From: Rhodococcus sp. SMB37 | GTDB lineage: Bacteria > Actinomycetota > Actinomycetes > Mycobacteriales > Mycobacteriaceae | Assembly: GCF_004345605.1 (NCBI RefSeq) | Contig: NZ_SLVY01000003.1 | Coordinates: forward strand, 372,001-436,000 | DNA: 64,000 nucleotides | Direction of reading: 5' to 3' | Part shown: positions 36,225 to 45,417 of the stretch, piece by piece | Layout: each line of letters starts with the position of its first letter | Position numbering within the stretch: position 1 is the first letter of the stretch | Position numbers and translations under genes: made by a program | Notes under the pieces: generated by a model | The model's database searches: none | The model's input: the letters and a program-made list of their open reading frames with translations, nothing else | What the model was told of the DNA's origin: nothing

Positions 36225-36999
36225 CGTGACCTCCTCGGAGACTGTCGACCTCCACTGTTCCAGAGTTCACCGACATCGGCGGGTACAGCGGTCTCCCCAG
36301 TTTCGGCCCAGGGTACCCACGAGGCAGGTAAGGAAGGGACATACCGCCGCGCCACTCCACCGCGCCACTCCACCGAAGGCGCCGATGATCTGCGGTGATG
36401 GATGTCACACGGGAAATCTCCGAAAAGTGCGCACCTTCCGTCACCGAGTGTCGTCCCAACCCTCCAGCAGTATCGAATTCCGTTGTGTCACAGCGTTTCC
36501 GTTCAAAATTGCGCACAGACACCCCGGACCGTCTCCAAGTTACCCGCCGGTGTTACCCCGCAGTACGTCGTACGCAGCCCATCCCGATAGGGCCACCCGC
36601 TCCGTCGACCCGACCAGGAAGCCCTGCCCCGCAACATCTCCCATCGATACGACGAGCGCCGCTCGCCACTCCCGGTCACCGATCGCCAAAACGTGACAAA
36701 GCCTCATGTTTCCTCCATGCTGTTACCCGGAGGGATCATCCGAAGCAGGGGGCGTTGTCGCATCGGCAACCGCGGGCTTCACGCAGGATCCCTCCGAACC
36801 GCCCGACGGCGCCCTGGGGCAGGGGCCCACAGGGCAGGGGACCGACACGCATGCCCGCGTCAACCACGAGGAGCCGACCGATACATGTTCCCAGCCGCGT
36901 TATCAACCCGTGACGCGGGACGAGCATTCGGTTAACTTGGCTTCCTCATCGGGGTTGGGCTTCGACGAGCGCGGTACTGCGCACAAACCATGGAGAACG
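36225..36999. other. Long intergenic region upstream of the giant carboxylase
   Basis: 775 bases without a convincing gene. Reading frames here give low-complexity Pro/Arg-rich or Gly/Pro translations. A GC-rich stretch with repeated GGGGCAGGGG/AGGGCAGGGG motifs lies at 36815-36842. An open frame joins the carboxylase from 36706, but it is not protein-like. The region probably contains the carboxylase promoter and an unusually long leader; I could not identify a known riboswitch. Confidence 0.5.
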
Positions 37000-39900
37000 G
37001 TGGCAACGAGCATGTTCAAACGGATCGCAGTGGTCAATCGGGGTGAGGCGGCCGTACGCCTCATCCGGGCAGTCCGGGAGCTGAACTCCGAGCACAACTA
37101 CGACATCACGACGATCGCGCTGCACACCGAGGCCGAGCGACGGGCCATGTTCGTGCGTCAGGCCGACGAGGGTGTCACCCTTCGGCCGTCCACGACAGCC
37201 GCAACCCCTTACCTCGACTACGTCGAGCTCGAGCGCGCGTTGACCGAAGCGAAGGCCGACGCGGTGTGGGTCGGTTGGGGCTTCGTCGCCGAGGACCCCA
37301 CTTTCGCCGACGTGTGCGCCCGGCTGAACATCACCTTCATCGGCCCGTCCTCCGACGCGATGCGTCTGCTCGGCGACAAGGTCGAGGCCAAGCTCCTCGC
37401 CGAGAAGGTCGGCGTGCCTGTCGCTCCGTGGTCCGGCGGTCCCGTCGAGAACCGTGCCGATGCACGCCGCCACGCCCAGGCCATCGGCTACCCGCTGATC
37501 ATCAAGGCCCGTTCGGGCGGCGGTGGACGCGGTATCCGCAAGGTCTACGCCGAGGACGAACTCGAACTCGCCCTCGAGCGCACCCAGGGTGAGGCCGAGC
37601 GTTCCTTCGGCGACCCGGTCGTGTTCATCGAGCGTCTCGTCACCGATGCTCGGCACGTCGAGGTGCAGGTCATCGCCGACCACCACGGCAACGTGTGGGC
37701 GCCCGGCGTGCGCGACTGCTCCATCCAGCGCAAGAACCAGAAGGTCATCGAGGAATCCGCATCCCCGCTGCTGACCAAGGAACAGGCCGACGAGCTCCGC
37801 AAGGTGTCCGCCGACCTGGTCCGCGCCGCGGGCTACAGCGGTGCGGGCACAGTCGAATACCTGTACCAGCCCGACCTGAAGATCTTCACCTTCCTGGAGG
37901 TCAACACCCGTCTGCAGGTCGAGCATCCGATCACCGAGGCGACCACCGGCATCGACCTGGTCAAACTGCAGATCCTCGTGGCCGCCGGCGATAAGCTCCC
38001 CGGCGATTGCCCACCCGAGTTCGGTCACGCGGTCGAGGCCCGCCTGAACGCCGAGGACGCCGACAACGGCTTCGCTCCCGCCCCCGGCACCGTGCAGCTG
38101 CTCAAGTTCCCGCTCGGCTCAGGTCTGCGCGTCGACACCGGCATCGCCCAGGGCGACGTGATCCCGCCCGACTACGACTCGATGGTCGCCAAGATCATCG
38201 CGTGGGGCCGCGACCGAGACGAGGCGCTCGCCCGCCTCCGCACGGCACTCCGCGAAACCACCGTGGTCCTCGACGGCGGCACCACCACCAAGTCGTTCCT
38301 CCTGGACCTGCTGAACCGTGACGAGGTCATCGACGCCAGCGCCGACACCGGCTGGCTCGACCGCACCGGCGCCGGTACCGCCACCGGACCGACCAAGGTC
38401 GCCGATATCGCACTCCTCGCGACCGCGGTCGACGTGTACGACGCCGACGAGGCCCGCGCCCGCGCCGGATTCCTCGCCTCCGCACGCGGTGGACGCCCCC
38501 GCGCCGGCCAGACCGGCACTCGGAAGGTCGAACTGAGCTACCAGGGCCAGGGTTACGAGCTGCTCGTCGGGCAGATCGGTCCGCACCGATACCGCATCGG
38601 CGCCGGCGACTCCGAGCTCGAGGTCGACATCGAGCGTCTCGGCGAATACGAGACGCGTCTGACACTCGACGGAAAGCGCCACAACGTCGTCTCGATCGCC
38701 GGACCTGCACACTTCCTCGTCGAGGTAGACGGCATCAGCCACCAGATCAGCCAGGACGAAGCCGGGGTCGTGCGCACGCCCGCTCCGGCCGTCGTGGTCG
38801 CTGTGCCCGTCGCAGTGGGCGACGAGGTCGAGGCCGGGCAGACGCTGGTCGTGCTCGAATCCATGAAGATGGAGACCGCGGTCCGCGCGCCGTTCGCCGG
38901 CAAGGTCCGCGAGATCCTCGCAGTCGTCAACGGCCAGGTCGACGCCGGCGCTCCGCTGCTGCGCGTCGATCAGGTTGCCGAGGAGACCACGACCGCTGCG
39001 GTCGAGCGGGTGCAGTTCCCCACTGCCGCACCTGCGTTGACCGACGACGCCGTTGCCGATGCCCACGCTCGCCTCGTCCGGCTCGGAGCATTGATCACCG
39101 GCTACGACGTATCCGCCGAGCGCACCGCAACCCTCCTCGGCGAGTACGAGCAACTCACCACGAAGGCCGCGTCCTGCGACCTGGTGCGGGCCGAGCTCGC
39201 TCTGCTCACCACGTTCGCCGACGTGTGCGAATTGTCGCGTAACCGTCCGACGCAGGACGAGGAGAACAGCGACGACAAGGTGCACAGCCCCCGCGAGTTC
39301 TTCCACGGGTATCTGCAGTCGCTCGACGTCGAGGTCGGCGGACTGCCCGAGAGCTTCCGCGGACGTCTTTCGCGCGCCCTGCGTCATTACGACGTCACCG
39401 AGCTCGACCGCACACCTGAGCTCGAAGAGGCCGTCTACCGGTTGTTCTGCGCACAGGAACGCATCGAGGCGCAGATCCCCGTGGTCTCGGCACTCCTCGA
39501 CCGCTGGCTCGAGCACGGCACCGGCGAGTCCGGTGTGTCGAGCGAACTCAACGAGGTTCTCGACCGTCTCATCGTCGCGACGCAGGTCCGCTTCCCCGTC
39601 ATCGGTGACACAGCCCGCAATCTGCGCTACCGCTTCTTCGAGGAGCCGGTGATCCGGAAGGCTCGCGAGCAGGTGTACGACGGGGTGCGCGGTTCGCTCG
39701 CCTACCTCGCCGAGCACGACAGTTCCGCCGACTACGCGGAGCGGATCGAGGCGCTCGTCGCAACTCCGGAGCCCCTCATCGATCTGCTCGCGCAGCAGAT
39801 TTCGCGTCCCGAGTCGGTTCCCGGACCGCTCCTCGAGGTGATCACGCGGCGCGCGTACAAGATCCGCACCCTCGAGGACGTGGAGTCGAACGTTCGCGAC

Positions 39901-42489
39901 GGTCGCCAGTTCGTCACCGGCAACTTCGATCTGCGCGGCACCCGGCTGTACCTGATCTCGGCCGAGGCCAAGCATTCCGATCTCGCCGCGCTGCTCGCTT
40001 CCGTCGAGGACGCCGCGAAGCCGCTGCCGAGCACCGAGAACCTCGTCATCGATCTCTACCTGGCATGGGACGACACTCCCGGCGACGCCGATGCGCAGGC
40101 ACAGGCGTTGCAGACCACGCTGGCCGCGAGGGAGGTCACCGCAACCGCGCGCCGCGTGACGGTCACGGTGTGCCACACCGACAATGCCGAGGAGCACGTC
40201 TTCACGTTCCGCCCCTACGAGACGGGATACGCGGAGGAGACCAACATCCGCGACATCCACCCGCTCACCGGCCAGCGTCTCGACCTGTGGCGCCTGAAGA
40301 ACTTCGACGGCACGCGCCTTCCTGCCAACCCGGATACGTACCTGTATCACATTGTTTCGCAGGAGAACCCGTCCGACGAGCGGTTCATCGCTCTCGCCGA
40401 GGTGCGGGATCTGACGCCGCAGCGCGACGAGTCCGGTGCGATCGCAGGCCTGCCCGCGTTCGAGCGGGCGCTTGCGAGTTCGCTCGACGGCATGCGGCGT
40501 GCGCAGGCGGCCCGCGGCGGTCGTCGGCTCGACGCCAATCGCGTCGTGCTGTTCGTCTGGCCCGTCGTGGACCTGACGTTCGACGAGCTGCGCCGGACCG
40601 CGCAGAACGCCGCACCGCTCACCGTCGGCGCAGGACTCGAAGAGATCACCGTCATCGGCTGGCTCCGCGAGAACCCGGAGCAACCCGCGCGTGAGGTCGC
40701 GCTGCGGTTCTCGTACCGTTCGGGAGCCGGTGTGGTCGTGCGTCTCACCGATCCGCCGAAGGAACCCCTCAAGCCGCTCGACGAGTACACCCAAAAGGTG
40801 CAGCGCTCCCGCGCCCGCAACACCGTGTACCCGTACGAGCTGATTCCGCTGCTCACCGGCAACGGCGGCAGCTTCGTCGAATACGACTTCGACGAGGCCG
40901 GCGAACTGGTTCCGGTGGACCGCCCGTACGGTCGCAACAAGGCCGGTCTCATCGTCGGTGTCGTGACCACCGCGACCGAGTTGTACCCCGAGGGCATGAC
41001 CCGTGTCGCGATGTTCGGGGACCCGACCAAGGCGCTCGGTACCGTAGCGGAAGCGGAATGCTCCCGCGTCGTCGCCGCCGTCGACCTCGCCGAGAAGCTC
41101 GGTGCCCCCGTCGAATGGTTTGCGCTGTCGTCGGGTGCGACGATCTCGATGGACTCGGGTACCGAGAACATGGACTGGGTGTCGCGTGCACTGCGGCGCA
41201 TCATCACGTTCACGCAGAACGGCGGCGAGATCAACGTCGTGGTCACGGGCATCAACGTCGGCGCACAGCCGTACTGGAACGCCGAGGCGACGATGCTCAT
41301 GCACACCAAGGGCATCCTGGTGATGACGCCGGACAGCGCGATGGTGCTCACCGGTAAGCAGTCGCTGGACTACTCCGGTGGTGTGTCTGCCGAGGACAAC
41401 TTCGGTATCGGTGGCTACGACCGCGTCATGGGCCCCAACGGCCAGGCGCAGTACTGGGCCCCGAACCTGTCCGCCGCGATCGAGGTGCTCTTCGGGCACT
41501 ACGCCCACGCATACGTCGCTCCGGGCGAACGGTTCCCCCGCAAGGCGGAGTCGAGCGACCCGATCGATCGCGACGTGCGTGTCTACCCGCACGTGCATCC
41601 GTCGAGCGACTTCACCACCGTGGGCGATATCTTCTCGTCCGAGACGAACCCGGACCGTAAGAAGCCGTTCGACATTCGCACAGTGATGCGGGCTGTGGTC
41701 GACCAGGATCACGCGGTGCTCGAGCGCTGGGCCGACATGGCGGACGCCGACACCTCGGTCGTGTTCGATGCACACCTCGGCGGCCACGCGGTCTCCGTCA
41801 TCGGCATCGAGTCGCGGGCCATCGCTCGTAAGGGCTGGTTCCCGACGGACGGTCCGGACCAGTGGACCTCGGGCACGCTGTTCCCGAAGTCGTCGAAGAA
41901 GACTGCGCGCGCGATCAACGCGGCGAGCGGGAACCGTCCACTCGTGGTGCTCGCGAACCTGTCCGGATTCGACGGCTCCCCCGAGTCGCTGCGCAATGTG
42001 CAGCTCGAGAACGGTGCCGAGATCGGCCGTGCGATCGTCAATTTCGACGGACCCATCGTGTTCGTCGTGGTGTCCCGCTACCACGGCGGCGCGTTCGTCG
42101 TGTTCTCCGGAGCGCTCAACGAGAACATGGAAGTTCTCGCGGTCGAGGGGTCGTTCGCCTCGGTGCTCGGTGGTGCACCCGCTGCGGCGGTGGTGTTCAC
42201 CCGCGACGTGAACAAGCGCACGGCGAGCGACTCGCGCGTCGTCGAACTCGAAGCCCAGATCGCGGCGGCAGAGGACGGAGAGAAAGCACGTCTCGGTGTC
42301 GAGCTCGCGTCGCTGCGGACCTCGGTCCGGTCGGAGAAACTCGGTGAGGTCGCCGCAGAGTTCGAGGCGATCCACAACATCCAGCGCGCTCAGCGGGTCG
42401 GGTCGGTCGATGCGATCGTGCCGGCCGCCGAATTGCGTCCGCAGATCATCGCGGCTCTCGAGCGTGGCATTGCGCGGACCCTCGCGTAA
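37000..42489 (+). CDS. Single-chain multidomain acetyl/acyl-CoA carboxylase, eukaryote-like domain order
   Basis: 1829 residues. In order: biotin carboxylase (~1-470; 'IAVVNRGEAAVRLIRAV', ATP-grasp 'KARSGGGGRGIRKV', 'EVNTRLQVEHPITE'), linker, BCCP (~575-650) with biotin-Lys623 in ESMKMET, central region (~670-1270), and two carboxyltransferase halves (~1290-1829; 'TGKQSLDYSGGVSAEDNFGIGGYDRVMGPNGQAQYW', 'ANLSGFDGSPESLRNVQLENGAEIGRAIVNF'). The central part carries segments like eukaryotic ACC central domains ('RLKNFDGTRLPANPDTYLYHIVSQENPSDERFIALAEVRDL'). It should carboxylate acetyl- or other acyl-CoA to malonyl-type CoA with ATP and bicarbonate. GTG 37000 with GGAGAACG is preferred to ATG 37012. 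A perfect hairpin follows. Confidence 0.85.
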   Translation: MATSMFKRIAVVNRGEAAVRLIRAVRELNSEHNYDITTIALHTEAERRAMFVRQADEGVTLRPSTTAATPYLDYVELERALTEAKADAVWVGWGFVAEDPTFADVCARLNITFIGPSSDAMRLLGDKVEAKLLAEKVGVPVAPWSGGPVENRADARRHAQAIGYPLIIKARSGGGGRGIRKVYAEDELELALERTQGEAERSFGDPVVFIERLVTDARHVEVQVIADHHGNVWAPGVRDCSIQRKNQKVIEESASPLLTKEQADELRKVSADLVRAAGYSGAGTVEYLYQPDLKIFTFLEVNTRLQVEHPITEATTGIDLVKLQILVAAGDKLPGDCPPEFGHAVEARLNAEDADNGFAPAPGTVQLLKFPLGSGLRVDTGIAQGDVIPPDYDSMVAKIIAWGRDRDEALARLRTALRETTVVLDGGTTTKSFLLDLLNRDEVIDASADTGWLDRTGAGTATGPTKVADIALLATAVDVYDADEARARAGFLASARGGRPRAGQTGTRKVELSYQGQGYELLVGQIGPHRYRIGAGDSELEVDIERLGEYETRLTLDGKRHNVVSIAGPAHFLVEVDGISHQISQDEAGVVRTPAPAVVVAVPVAVGDEVEAGQTLVVLESMKMETAVRAPFAGKVREILAVVNGQVDAGAPLLRVDQVAEETTTAAVERVQFPTAAPALTDDAVADAHARLVRLGALITGYDVSAERTATLLGEYEQLTTKAASCDLVRAELALLTTFADVCELSRNRPTQDEENSDDKVHSPREFFHGYLQSLDVEVGGLPESFRGRLSRALRHYDVTELDRTPELEEAVYRLFCAQERIEAQIPVVSALLDRWLEHGTGESGVSSELNEVLDRLIVATQVRFPVIGDTARNLRYRFFEEPVIRKAREQVYDGVRGSLAYLAEHDSSADYAERIEALVATPEPLIDLLAQQISRPESVPGPLLEVITRRAYKIRTLEDVESNVRDGRQFVTGNFDLRGTRLYLISAEAKHSDLAALLASVEDAAKPLPSTENLVIDLYLAWDDTPGDADAQAQALQTTLAAREVTATARRVTVTVCHTDNAEEHVFTFRPYETGYAEETNIRDIHPLTGQRLDLWRLKNFDGTRLPANPDTYLYHIVSQENPSDERFIALAEVRDLTPQRDESGAIAGLPAFERALASSLDGMRRAQAARGGRRLDANRVVLFVWPVVDLTFDELRRTAQNAAPLTVGAGLEEITVIGWLRENPEQPAREVALRFSYRSGAGVVVRLTDPPKEPLKPLDEYTQKVQRSRARNTVYPYELIPLLTGNGGSFVEYDFDEAGELVPVDRPYGRNKAGLIVGVVTTATELYPEGMTRVAMFGDPTKALGTVAEAECSRVVAAVDLAEKLGAPVEWFALSSGATISMDSGTENMDWVSRALRRIITFTQNGGEINVVVTGINVGAQPYWNAEATMLMHTKGILVMTPDSAMVLTGKQSLDYSGGVSAEDNFGIGGYDRVMGPNGQAQYWAPNLSAAIEVLFGHYAHAYVAPGERFPRKAESSDPIDRDVRVYPHVHPSSDFTTVGDIFSSETNPDRKKPFDIRTVMRAVVDQDHAVLERWADMADADTSVVFDAHLGGHAVSVIGIESRAIARKGWFPTDGPDQWTSGTLFPKSSKKTARAINAASGNRPLVVLANLSGFDGSPESLRNVQLENGAEIGRAIVNFDGPIVFVVVSRYHGGAFVVFSGALNENMEVLAVEGSFASVLGGAPAAAVVFTRDVNKRTASDSRVVELEAQIAAAEDGEKARLGVELASLRTSVRSEKLGEVAAEFEAIHNIQRAQRVGSVDAIVPAAELRPQIIAALERGIARTLA

Positions 42490-42505
42490 CCACCCGTAGA
42501 ACGAC

Positions 42506-42540
42506 CGAAGCCCCGCACCGGAAACCGGTGCGGGGCTTCG
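42506..42540 (+). terminator. Perfect intrinsic terminator after the carboxylase
   Basis: 16-bp perfect stem (CGAAGCCCCGCACCGG and complement) with an AAA loop, 16 bp after the carboxylase stop and 10 bp before the stop of the convergent Asp/Trp-tail gene. It probably serves both genes. Confidence 0.9.
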
Positions 42541-42550
42541 TCGTCAAGTT

Positions 42551-42985
42551 CTAGTCGTCCCGGTCGTCACGATCGTCCCAGTCATCGTGATCGTCGTCGT
42601 CCCAGTCGTCATGATCGTCGTCGAGGAGATCGTCGCACCGATCGTCCCACTCGTCGTAGAAGTCCTCGACGAAATCGGGGACCGTGTCGTCCCAGTCGTC
42701 GAACCATGCGTCGCAGGTATTGGTGTCGATGAACGGGACTCCAGGTGCTAGAGCGCCGGCAACGTCGGTGGAGCCCGTTCCGTAGGCCGTCGCGATCGCA
42801 GCATTCGGTGTCGTGGACGGGGTGGCTCCGGTGGAGGAAGGATCGGCGACCGTCGAGATCGTGTAGGTCGAGGACGATGCGGTCGGCGCGGCCTCGTCCG
42901 AGTCCGAAAGCACGAAACCGGCTGTTCCGGCTGCGGCCGCAGTCGTCAGTGCTATGGCTGCCCACCAGGTGCGGCTCAGGGCCAT
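42551..42985 (-). CDS. Exported protein with Asp/Trp-rich repetitive tail
   Basis: 144 residues. An N-terminal signal or anchor segment (TWWAAIALTTAAAAGTAGFVL) is followed by a Ser/Thr/Ala-rich linker, 'NTCDAWFDDWDDTVPDFVEDFYDEWDDRCDDLL' and a tail of DDWDD/DDHDD repeats making up the last ~30 residues. The tail has extreme negative charge and two Cys just before it. ATG 42985 follows GAAGGAGA. I recognise no family. The composition suggests binding of cations or basic proteins outside the membrane. The repeats are also visible as near-tandem GTCGTCCCAGTCGTC units in the DNA. Confidence 0.65.
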   Translation of the reverse strand: MALSRTWWAAIALTTAAAAGTAGFVLSDSDEAAPTASSSTYTISTVADPSSTGATPSTTPNAAIATAYGTGSTDVAGALAPGVPFIDTNTCDAWFDDWDDTVPDFVEDFYDEWDDRCDDLLDDDHDDWDDDDHDDWDDRDDRDD

Positions 42986-43083
42986 GATCTTGTCTCCTTC
43001 ACGAGGGTGTTCCGTTCGGTGCACCCTTACTCTGGCGATCCTCGATGAGACGGCCATGAGGCGAAGATGACGATTTCTTCATC

Positions 43084-43869
43084 TCAGTCGAGCGTGCGGA
43101 TCCATTCGACGAGCGCGTGCGCGACCGCGTGCGGAACCTCGGGGATCAGCGCGTGGCCGCTGCCCTCGATGAGGACGGTCGTCACCAGGCCGGGTCCGAA
43201 TTCGTCGATCAGTTCCGAGCGGGTTTCGGCCGGGCGGAACACATCGTCGCCGGCCTGCACGTCGAGCAGCGGGGACGACGCTATCGGCCACCACGACTCC
43301 TTGTCGGTCGATGCCATGGCAGCGCGCTGAGAGACGATGGCGGCGGGCCACCAGCCGTCGAGCCACACCGACGGGTCGTGACCCTCCGCGAAGAAGACTT
43401 CACGCAGGTGAACGAGGCGTTCGGAGTCCGGTAGCGCCAGGTCGGAGCATTTCGCCACGCGCTCGGTCAATGACGACGGGAAGCGACGCGCACCGGCGGC
43501 CAGGACGGCAACTCCGCTGACCAGCTCGGGACGGTCCACGGCCAGCACGCGCGCGACGTAGTGGCCGAACGCGTGCCCTGCCAGTACTGCGGGGCCCGTG
43601 TCGAGCGCCGTGAGGACATCGGCGACGTCGCCGGCGAGGTCGTGCAGATCCAGGCCGTCGAGCGGACCCGTGCTCGAGCCGACTCCGCGAGGCTGGGGAC
43701 GCAGGGCGCAGAATCCGGCTGAGGCCAGGTCCTGCGCGATCGGCTCGAACTCGTGGGAGTCGCGGCCGAGCGACGGCAGCAGCACCACTGCCGGCCCCGT
43801 GCCGTTCACGAGGACTTCGAGTTCTGTTCGCTCGGTTCGAATGATCTGTGTCTGCGTCACGCCGACCAT
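43084..43869 (-). CDS. Alpha/beta-hydrolase fold protein lacking the nucleophile Ser
   Basis: 261 residues with the alpha/beta hydrolase core: 'GPAVVLLPSLGRDSHEFEPIAQDLASAGF' (oxyanion region), 'RPQPRGVGSST', nucleophile elbow 'LAGHAFGHYVARVLA', and late 'GSGHALIPEVPH' with the catalytic-type His. At the elbow the usual GHSxG is GHAFG, so the Ser is replaced by Ala (GCG codon). An Asp candidate lies in 'LDVQAGDDVF'. If the alignment is right, the protein cannot work as a classical serine esterase. The start (ATG 43869 or 43872) is uncertain. Its neighbours give no pathway clue. Confidence 0.75.
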   Translation of the reverse strand: MVGVTQTQIIRTERTELEVLVNGTGPAVVLLPSLGRDSHEFEPIAQDLASAGFCALRPQPRGVGSSTGPLDGLDLHDLAGDVADVLTALDTGPAVLAGHAFGHYVARVLAVDRPELVSGVAVLAAGARRFPSSLTERVAKCSDLALPDSERLVHLREVFFAEGHDPSVWLDGWWPAAIVSQRAAMASTDKESWWPIASSPLLDVQAGDDVFRPAETRSELIDEFGPGLVTTVLIEGSGHALIPEVPHAVAHALVEWIRTLD

Positions 43870-44539
43870 CATCTCAGTCGAATAAGCCCGGAACGGTGCA
43901 ACGATGGGGCCCTTCCCCACACTTCAGACACTCTTGTGCCCAACGTCACAATGGATGCAGAGTGAGACTCGGATGGATCCGAAATGCTTCGCGACGCGAT
44001 CCGAAGACACCTTCGTGGCACTGAGTGCTGACAAATTATGCACTGCATGCCATTCCCGCGCACACCACACAGACCGTTCATAAGATGTTGTGTACCAGAT
44101 GTTTTCAACGCTCCCGCTGGTGCAATCAAGATCGTCGATCATTACCGATCGGTCCGACCTGACCCTGGAGTAAGACTGTGCGCCACAGCAATTTCCGGAA
44201 TCATCCGCACACACACGGGTTGCCGCGGCTACGAACAAACAGCATGTTCGTACTCCGTAGTAAGAAGCAAAATCAACCTTAATTCGTTGTGCTGCAATTG
44301 ATTACCCGATGATCATGGAATTTGCTCCCAGATTACGGCGATACATTGCACATGACAATCAAGGGGATGTGCTGCATCATTGAATACGCAGGGAGCTAGC
44401 GAGCAGGGGCGCTCGACAATACAACGCGCAACAGGGGACATCTCTCAATCGCGCACTACTACAAGACCATCGGGCATACGCAGCCCCGAAGGCACGTCGC
44501 CGTGCCCGACGCGATCGCCGCCATCAGAGGAGACGACAC
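43870..44539. other. AT-richer intergenic region
   Basis: 670 bases between the hydrolase-fold gene and the FabG-type gene. It is noticeably less GC-rich than its surroundings, notably at 44225-44370, and has no convincing gene. A GAGGAGACGACAC ribosome site directly precedes the FabG ATG. The FabG promoter is presumably in the AT-rich part. Low GC may reflect a strong regulatory region or foreign origin. Confidence 0.5.
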
Positions 44540-45370
44540 ATGACCAGCACCGCCGAACCCACCACACAGTCCGTCCAGGGAAACAAGCTTCGTGGACGCG
44601 TCGCCCTCGTTACCGGAGGAACACGGGGCATCGGTGCTGCCATCAGCCGCAGCCTGGCCACCCAGGGCGCAACCGTGGCAGCGGGCTACGCACGCAACAC
44701 GTCGCAGGCCGACCAGTTCCTGGCGGAGCTGAAGACCAACGGCCGCGACGGCGTGAACTACTCCGTACACAAGGGTGACGTCGCCAGCGCAGAAGATTGC
44801 CGCCGGACCATCGACGAGGTCATCGCCGAGCACGGCCGTATCGACATCCTGATCAACAACGCCGGCATCACCATCGACCGCACCGTGCTGAAGATGGAGG
44901 ACGACGACTGGGACAAGGTCATCTCCGTGAATCTTTCCGGTGCGTTCTATCTGGCCCAGGCAGCTCTTCGCCACATGCTCGAGCGCGGTACCGGCCGTAT
45001 CGTCAACGTCTCGTCCGTCATCGGAGAGACCGGCAACATCGGCCAGGCCAATTACGCCGCTTCCAAGGCGGGCCTCTTCGGCCTCACCAAGACCCTCGCC
45101 AAGGAAGCCACGTTCCACCTGGGCAAGGCAGGCCTTCTCACCCCGGACAGCATCGGTGTCACCGTCAACACGGTCACCCCGGGATTCGTCGCCACGGAAA
45201 TGGTGGAATCCATTCCGGAGAAGGTGCTGGGCCGTATCACCGACAGCATTCCCGTGAAGCGCCTTGCGGATCCCCAGGAGATTGCTCGCGTCGTCCACTT
45301 CCTCGCAGCCGATGCCTCGTCGTACATCACCGGTCAGGTGTGGGGTGTCAACGGCGGGCTCGACATGTGA
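44540..45370 (+). CDS. FabG/PhaB-type short-chain dehydrogenase (3-oxoacyl reductase)
   Basis: 276 residues. Cofactor motif 'VALVTGGTRGIGAAIS' and catalytic Tyr172-x3-Lys176 (YAASK), with the Ser in 'NVSSVIG' and 'NNAGITIDRT'. The pattern 'TVLKMEDDDWDKVISVNLSGAFYL' is typical of NADPH-dependent 3-oxoacyl-ACP or acetoacetyl-CoA reductases. Compared with the usual ~245 residues it has an N-terminal tail of ~18 residues and a ~10-residue insertion before the 'GFVATEMVE' loop. It is 47 bp upstream of a KAS III-type gene on the same strand, and the two probably act on the same beta-ketoacyl substrate. Confidence 0.88.
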   Translation: MTSTAEPTTQSVQGNKLRGRVALVTGGTRGIGAAISRSLATQGATVAAGYARNTSQADQFLAELKTNGRDGVNYSVHKGDVASAEDCRRTIDEVIAEHGRIDILINNAGITIDRTVLKMEDDDWDKVISVNLSGAFYLAQAALRHMLERGTGRIVNVSSVIGETGNIGQANYAASKAGLFGLTKTLAKEATFHLGKAGLLTPDSIGVTVNTVTPGFVATEMVESIPEKVLGRITDSIPVKRLADPQEIARVVHFLAADASSYITGQVWGVNGGLDM

Positions 45371-45417
45371 CCGCTCATCCCCATTCCAGCCACATTCACT
45401 GAACGGTTTCATTTCAC

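Noticed and set aside
36706..36999. Upstream extension of the carboxylase by about 98 residues
   Set aside because: The extension is Gly/Pro/Ser-rich without family similarity, and GTG 37000 with GGAGAACG gives the normal biotin-carboxylase N terminus.
38119..42375. Very long open frame on the minus strand opposite the carboxylase (over 1400 codons)
   Set aside because: It is the antisense shadow of the carboxylase gene in high-GC DNA; the translation is Asp/Arg/Gly-rich with no domain, while the plus strand encodes complete carboxylase motifs.
44038..44301. Small plus-strand gene in the AT-rich intergenic region
   Set aside because: Its translation is Cys/His-rich and irregular, has no ribosome site, and fits non-coding AT-richer DNA better.
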